A program made the position numbers and the translations under genes. 46,076 nucleotides of DNA from contig RPQH01000030.1 in NCBI GenBank assembly GCA_003820375.1, positions 1 through 46,076 on the forward strand, read 5' to 3'. Below, piece after piece: positions 42,006 to 46,076 of this stretch. The notes under the pieces were generated by a model. That model was not told the origin of the DNA and made no database searches. It saw nothing but the letters and a program-made list of their open reading frames with translations. The number at the start of each line of letters is the position of its first letter. The first letter of the stretch is position 1. Source of the stretch: Ignavibacteriota bacterium. Its GTDB lineage: Bacteria > Bacteroidota > Ignavibacteria > Tepidaquicellales > OLB5.

Positions 42006-43311
42006 AAATAAAAAGATAGACCCTTCCAAGCTGCCGCTTGCAGAACGCATGCGTCCTGTATCTCTTGATAATTTTGTAGGGCAGCAGCATTTAATCGGCA
42101 ATGGCAGGCCAATCAGGTTAATGATAGAGAACAATGACCCTGTATCTATGATATTATGGGGTCCGCCGGGAGTTGGCAAAACAACATTGGCGTTAATTGT
42201 TGCCCAGGCAGTCAATGCTGATTTTATTCAGCTCTCTGCAGTCTCCTCCGGTGTGAAAGATGTGAGGGAAGCTATATCACAAGCTAATTATAGCTTGAAG
42301 AAGCTTAACCGGAGAACGATATTATTTATTGATGAGATTCACAGGTTCAATAAGGCACAGCAGGATTCTCTGCTTCACTCGGTTGAAAAAGGTGTGTTAA
42401 CATTAATAGGAGCTACAACAGAAAATCCTTCCTTTGAAGTTATATCGCCGCTGCTTTCAAGATGCAGAGTATATGTTTTGCAGGAGTTATCAAAGGATGA
42501 TTTTCAATTCATTATTAAAAATGCATTGGAGAATGATGTTCTGTTAAGCAAAAAGAAGATTGAAATAGAAGATGAGAATTTCCTTATCAAGCTTTCAAGC
42601 GGAGATGGAAGAAGGTTATTGAACGGTCTTGAGCTTGCAATAAAATTAACAAAACCGGGTAAAGCAGGAGTGATAAAGCTGACAAATGAAGGATTTAAGG
42701 AAGCATTCCAGACTAAACATATAAGATACGATAAGAACCAGGAAGAACATTACAATATAATTTCTGCTTTTATAAAAAGCATAAGAGGCAGTGACCCCGA
42801 CGCAGCAATTTACTGGATGGCAAGAATGCTCAAAGGCGGCGAAGACCCGAAGTTTATTGCAAGAAGGATGGTTATACTCGCATCTGAAGATATCGGTAAT
42901 GCAGACCCGTATGCTCTTACACTAGCTGTAAGTACCTTTACGGCAGTTACATATATCGGAATGCCTGAATCACAGATAATATTATCACAAACTGCGGCGT
43001 ATTTAGCTGCATGTCCCAAAAGCAATGCAGCAGTTGCGGCTATTGGCAGTGCTAACTCAGACGTGGAGAATTTACCAAATTATGATGTTCCGCTGCATAT
43101 AAGAAATGCTCCGACTAAACTAATGAAGGAACTTGGCTACGGAAAAGATTATAAATACTCACATGATTATGAAGGCAACTTTGAAGAGCAGCAGTATTTA
43201 CCCGATGAAATAAAGAATAAAATATATTATGTTCCGGGAAATAATGACAGGGAGAACAGGATAAGGGAGAGATTGCAGAAGCTTTGGAAGAATAAGAAGT
43301 ATCCAAAATGA
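41986..43311 (+). CDS. rarA: Replication-associated recombination protein A (AAA+ ATPase)
   Basis: RarA/MgsA/WRNIP1-type ATPase acting at stalled replication forks with SSB. Walker A GPPGVGKTT (59-67), Walker B IDEIHRF (115-121), sensor 1 IGATTENPSF, and the C-terminal MgsA helical domain with ARRMVILASEDIGNADP and QCKSN-like AACPKSNA. 441 residues is normal. The annotated start is TTG 41986 inside the PIN toxin gene; the N-terminal DLFETENKK looks weakly conserved, but PLAERMRPVSLDNFVGQ (17-33) is the usual beginning, so the true start could be 41986 or slightly downstream. An arrangement with a toxin gene overlapping rarA is unusual. Confidence 0.92.
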   Translation: MDLFETENKKIDPSKLPLAERMRPVSLDNFVGQQHLIGNGRPIRLMIENNDPVSMILWGPPGVGKTTLALIVAQAVNADFIQLSAVSSGVKDVREAISQANYSLKKLNRRTILFIDEIHRFNKAQQDSLLHSVEKGVLTLIGATTENPSFEVISPLLSRCRVYVLQELSKDDFQFIIKNALENDVLLSKKKIEIEDENFLIKLSSGDGRRLLNGLELAIKLTKPGKAGVIKLTNEGFKEAFQTKHIRYDKNQEEHYNIISAFIKSIRGSDPDAAIYWMARMLKGGEDPKFIARRMVILASEDIGNADPYALTLAVSTFTAVTYIGMPESQIILSQTAAYLAACPKSNAAVAAIGSANSDVENLPNYDVPLHIRNAPTKLMKELGYGKDYKYSHDYEGNFEEQQYLPDEIKNKIYYVPGNNDRENRIRERLQKLWKNKKYPK

Positions 43312-43539
43312 TGAATTATTTAATTTCGAATTGCGGATTGCCAATTGCGGATTGGAAGGTTGAAAGATTAAACCATACCTCTCTTTCCCCTGCCTGCGGC
43401 AGGCAGGCAAATTTCCATTTGGGAAAATCTCAGAAGGTTTACAATTTGAAAACTTCTAATTCAAGTGGAAGAAAAATTAAATGCAGGGTAATCATATAGA
43501 AAACAACGAAGTTTATAATTAAGAAATTTTACATAGAAA
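43312..43539. other. Intergenic repeats between rarA and the ROK gene
   Basis: Contains AATTGCGGATTGCC-type tandem sequence (two 14-base units, about 43328-43355) and a third GC-rich palindrome of the CCTGCCTGC/GCAGGCAGG family (43389-43409). No gene seen. Confidence 0.6.
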
Positions 43540-44451
43540 TTGAGCAACAATATTAAATATGCAATTGGAATAGACCTGGGCGGTACATTTATTAAAGCAG
43601 GAATAGTAGATTCAAACGGAAAGCTGTTAAAGGAAGCAAAGACAGATTCATATGCAGAAATCTCACCGAAGAAAGTAATATCACAGATTGAAAAAGTTGT
43701 AAATGATATAAAGGGTGGCTTCGAAAAAAAGATATCCGGAATAGGCATTGGTGCACCGGGAGTTGTAATGAACGGCATAGTAAAATATCCTCCGAATTTT
43801 AAGGATTGGAAAGTTGTCAATCTAAAAAATAAGATAAAGAATAAATTTAAAATTGAAACAGAAGTAGATAATGATGCAAATGCTGCAGGACTTGCTGAAT
43901 TAAAATTCGGATATGGGAAAAAAATAAAAAATTTTATTTTCCTTACTCTTGGTACGGGAATCGGCGGTGCTGTTATAATAAATGATAATATATACAGAGG
44001 TGAGCAGTGCGGAGCGGGAGAGTTTGGCTGGACATCAATTAACTTTGACGGACCGGAAGGACCCGGCGGGAATCCGGGAGCTGTTGAAGTTTATATAGGC
44101 AGAAATTATTTTCTTGAACGTGAGAAAAAGGAAATAAAAAAACTCGGGAAAAATATCGATTTCAAAGAGCTCACTGAATTTGCAGAACAGGGAAATAAAA
44201 TTGCCCGGCAATTGTTCGATAAATATGGTTTTTATCTTGGTGCCGGAATTACTAATTATTTCAATTTAATGGATGTGAGAACCTGTATTGTAACAGGCGG
44301 AATTGCAAATGCTTACCCGTATTTTATTAAATCATGTACTGCTACAATTAAAGAAAGAGCTTTAAAAACTATCAGGGGTAATTTTAAAGTGTTACATTCA
44401 AAAGTTAAAGAGCCCGGTGTACTTGGAGCAGCAGGTTTGGTATTAACTTAA
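43540..44451 (+). CDS. ROK family protein (glucokinase-like) with altered sugar/zinc site
   Basis: ROK-fold protein of 303 residues without a helix-turn-helix, so a kinase rather than a repressor. ATP-binding motifs are intact: GIDLGGTFIKAGIVD (7-21), GIGAPGVV, DNDANAAGLAE (about 108-118) and LGTGIGGAVI. The usual EIGH sugar-site motif reads EFGW (GAGEFGWTSI), replacing the histidine by W, and the zinc motif CxCGxxGCxE is absent, replaced by NFDGPEGPGGNPGAVE. It therefore may use another sugar or substrate. The start is TTG 43540. The enoyl-CoA hydratase gene follows after 9 bases. Confidence 0.82.
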   Translation: MSNNIKYAIGIDLGGTFIKAGIVDSNGKLLKEAKTDSYAEISPKKVISQIEKVVNDIKGGFEKKISGIGIGAPGVVMNGIVKYPPNFKDWKVVNLKNKIKNKFKIETEVDNDANAAGLAELKFGYGKKIKNFIFLTLGTGIGGAVIINDNIYRGEQCGAGEFGWTSINFDGPEGPGGNPGAVEVYIGRNYFLEREKKEIKKLGKNIDFKELTEFAEQGNKIARQLFDKYGFYLGAGITNYFNLMDVRTCIVTGGIANAYPYFIKSCTATIKERALKTIRGNFKVLHSKVKEPGVLGAAGLVLT

Positions 44452-44460
44452 ATTCATAAT

Positions 44461-45231
44461 ATGTCATTCAAAAATATTCTTTACAATGTTTCCGGTGGTA
44501 TTGCTGAAATTATATTAAACCGTCCGGAGAAGATGAACTCCCTGGATGAGGTTCTTATTTCAGAGCTTACAGGGTTATTTAATCAGATAAGTGAAAGCAA
44601 AGATATAAAAACTGTTGTCATTTCAGGCGCAGGAGGAAATTTCTGCTCGGGTTTATATCTTGATTACCTGCAGAAGATATCACAATACGATATACATGAG
44701 AACAAAGCAGATTCACAGAGATTCAAAAGCATGCTGCTGAGCATTTACAATTGTTCAAAACCTGTAATTGCGAAAATCAGCGGTTATGCACTTGCCGGTG
44801 GATGCGGAATTGCTACTGCATGTGACCTTATTATTGCTGATGAAACTGCTAAGTTCGGCTATACTGAAGTGAAGATAGGGTTTATTCCTGCTATAGTTAT
44901 GCCGTTCTTAATGAAACGTGTGCCTGAAACTCATGCAAAAGATTTGCTGTTAACTGCAAGAATTATTTCATCTGTTGAAGCATATGAAATTGGATTAATA
45001 AACAAAATAACAATCAATGAAGACCTTGATAAAGAGGTGAAAGAACTTTGCAGTATCTTTTCAAAGAACTCAGCAAGCTCAATGGCACTTACCAAGGAGA
45101 TGTTCAGGAATGTACCTGCAATGACATTTGAAAATGCGCTTGATTATGCATGCGATTTAAATGCCAATACCAGAATGACAGAGGATTTCAAGAACGGAAT
45201 TGCAAAGTTTCTTAACAGGGAGAAAAAGTAA
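44461..45231 (+). CDS. Enoyl-CoA hydratase/isomerase family protein
   Basis: Crotonase-fold enzyme of 256 residues, acting on acyl-CoA in the cytoplasm. The first oxyanion-hole segment is GAGGNFCSGLYLDYL (about 59-73); the second is SGYALAGGCGIATACDLIIAD (split region about 104-124), then FGYTEVKIGFIPAIVMPF, as in methylglutaconyl-CoA hydratase-like members. Substrate not decidable. It shares one base with the DUF2461 gene (TAATG). Confidence 0.88.
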   Translation: MSFKNILYNVSGGIAEIILNRPEKMNSLDEVLISELTGLFNQISESKDIKTVVISGAGGNFCSGLYLDYLQKISQYDIHENKADSQRFKSMLLSIYNCSKPVIAKISGYALAGGCGIATACDLIIADETAKFGYTEVKIGFIPAIVMPFLMKRVPETHAKDLLLTARIISSVEAYEIGLINKITINEDLDKEVKELCSIFSKNSASSMALTKEMFRNVPAMTFENALDYACDLNANTRMTEDFKNGIAKFLNREKK

Positions 45232-45884
45232 TGTTAAAAAAATCCACATTAAATTTCTTAAAAAAATTAAAACAGAACAACAACCGCGATTGGTTCAACG
45301 AAAACAAACATCTTTACGAAGATGCAAAGAATGATTTTGATGAGTTTGTTGATGAATTGATACAGAAAGTCTGCAAATTTGATAATTCAGTAGAACACTT
45401 ACAGCCGAAGGATTGTACATACAGGATTTACAGGGACATTCGTTTTTCGAAAGATAAAACACCTTACAAAACCTGGATGGGTGCGGTTATAAATGAAGGG
45501 GGCAGGAAAAATCCGATTGCAGGATATTATTTTCATTTACAGCCTAACCAGTATTTTTTGGCAGGCGGCTTATATATGCCTGAACCGGATAAGCTGTTCG
45601 CTGTAAGAAATGCTATCTTAAACAGTAACGGTGAGTTCAGAAAAATTGTGAATGCAAAAGAGTTTAAGAAATATTTTGGAGGATTGTGGGATAATAAATT
45701 GAAAACACCGCCAAAAGGTTTTCCGAAAGAGCATCCTGATATCGAATATCTCAAATACAAGAGCTTTCTTGTTGAACATAAAATAAACGAAAAGCAGCTT
45801 CTCTCAAAAGAGATATTTGATTATTCCGTTAAAGTGTTTAAAGCAATGAAACCGATGATAGATTTTTTAAATAATGCGAAGTGA
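45231..45884 (+). CDS. DUF2461 family protein
   Basis: A 217-residue protein of the DUF2461 (TIGR02453) family. Characteristic blocks are NNRDWFNENKHLYEDAK (about 16-32), the RIYRDIRFSKDKTPYKTWMG run (62-81), the HLQPNQYFLAGGLYMPEPDKL block (100-120) and AVRNAI. No signal peptide and no known activity. Coupled to the enoyl-CoA hydratase by a one-base overlap (TAATG). Confidence 0.88.
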   Translation: MLKKSTLNFLKKLKQNNNRDWFNENKHLYEDAKNDFDEFVDELIQKVCKFDNSVEHLQPKDCTYRIYRDIRFSKDKTPYKTWMGAVINEGGRKNPIAGYYFHLQPNQYFLAGGLYMPEPDKLFAVRNAILNSNGEFRKIVNAKEFKKYFGGLWDNKLKTPPKGFPKEHPDIEYLKYKSFLVEHKINEKQLLSKEIFDYSVKVFKAMKPMIDFLNNAK

Positions 45885-45889
45885 AAATA

Positions 45890-45959
45890 ATTATGGAGTG
45901 CAGTAACCGTGTTACTGTGCAATCACATTTGCAGTAACACGGTTACTGCACTCCATAAT
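45890..45959. repeat. Perfect 28-base inverted repeat (hairpin)
   Basis: Arms 45890-45917 and 45932-45959 are fully complementary around a 14-base loop. The arm contains GGAGTGCAGTAACCGTGTTA. It lies 5 bases after the DUF2461 stop and could stop or protect the transcript; no T run follows. Its right arm merges into the 18-base tandem array. Confidence 0.85.
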
Positions 45960-46076
45960 GTTACTGCACTCCATAATGTTACTGCACTCCATAATGTTAC
46001 TGCACTCCATAATGTTACTGCACTCCATAATGTTACTGCACTCCATAATGTTACTGCACTCCATAATGTTACTGCA
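45943..46076. repeat. Tandem array of 18-base units, cut by the window edge
   Basis: Seven identical units of TTACTGCACTCCATAATG from 45943 to 46068, then 8 bases of an eighth at the edge. The first unit is the outer right arm of the preceding hairpin, so the array seems to have grown from the hairpin arm. True length unknown. Confidence 0.92.

Overview
The window looks like a chromosomal segment of a bacterium from the Ignavibacteriota/Chlorobi/Bacteroidota (FCB) group. The evidence is a type IX secretion pair (PorU, then PorV), two proteins with type A (C-terminal 'YPNPF'/'WPNP') sorting domains, AT-rich DNA, frequent TTG start codons, two promoter-like sites resembling the Bacteroidota pattern (TTG, then TAnnTTTG), and many FCB-type housekeeping genes. 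No rRNA, tRNA, phage genes, recognisable transposase or CRISPR array was seen. The assignment rests on gene content only.

Layout. 1-768: gene-free repeat region. 769-4993: sucD with a lysine-rich tail, folB, folK, a deoxynucleoside kinase, a small membrane protein and a GT9 glycosyltransferase; a repeat-bounded insert separates folB from folK. 5245-13675: porU, porV and a secreted M6-like protein whose zinc site is lost. 13676-14099: nested inverted repeats. 14100-15191: GT2 glycosyltransferase. 15188-20888 (minus strand): DUF1232 protein, site-2 protease, outer membrane protein, Rossmann/DUF2520 protein, dtd, prmC and an amidohydrolase-like lipoprotein without its metal ligands. 21216-24638: M48 protease, a 650-base repeat region, pdxA and ftsE. 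24640-30778 (minus strand): TPR protein, ccmB-ccmA, thioesterase, bamD, a hypothetical membrane protein and glutamate dehydrogenase. 31215-36427: TolB-like propeller, metF, class II aldolase, ddl, FtsB/DivIC-like protein and M42 peptidase. 36495-37015: GxxExxY (PD-(D/E)XK-like) gene inside inverted repeats. 37098-43311: SIMPL protein, 9-base tandem array, alpha/beta hydrolase, propeller protein, DUF6364/PIN toxin-antitoxin pair and rarA. 43540-45884: ROK kinase, enoyl-CoA hydratase and DUF2461 protein. The window ends in a hairpin followed by an 18-base tandem array.

Most genes are housekeeping: folate and one-carbon metabolism (folB, folK, metF), vitamin B6 (pdxA), cell wall and division (ddl, ftsE, FtsB-like), outer membrane assembly and secretion (bamD, porU, porV), cytochrome c maturation (ccmAB), and translation quality control and termination (dtd, prmC). 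The unusual content is between the genes. There are several families of inverted-repeat elements. One bounds a GxxExxY nuclease-like gene, and its repeat arms are built from 9-base CACARAG-type units. A gene-free element with arms of the same design lies between folB and folK. This is the best candidate for an undescribed mobile or repeat system here, but transposition is inferred and was not observed.
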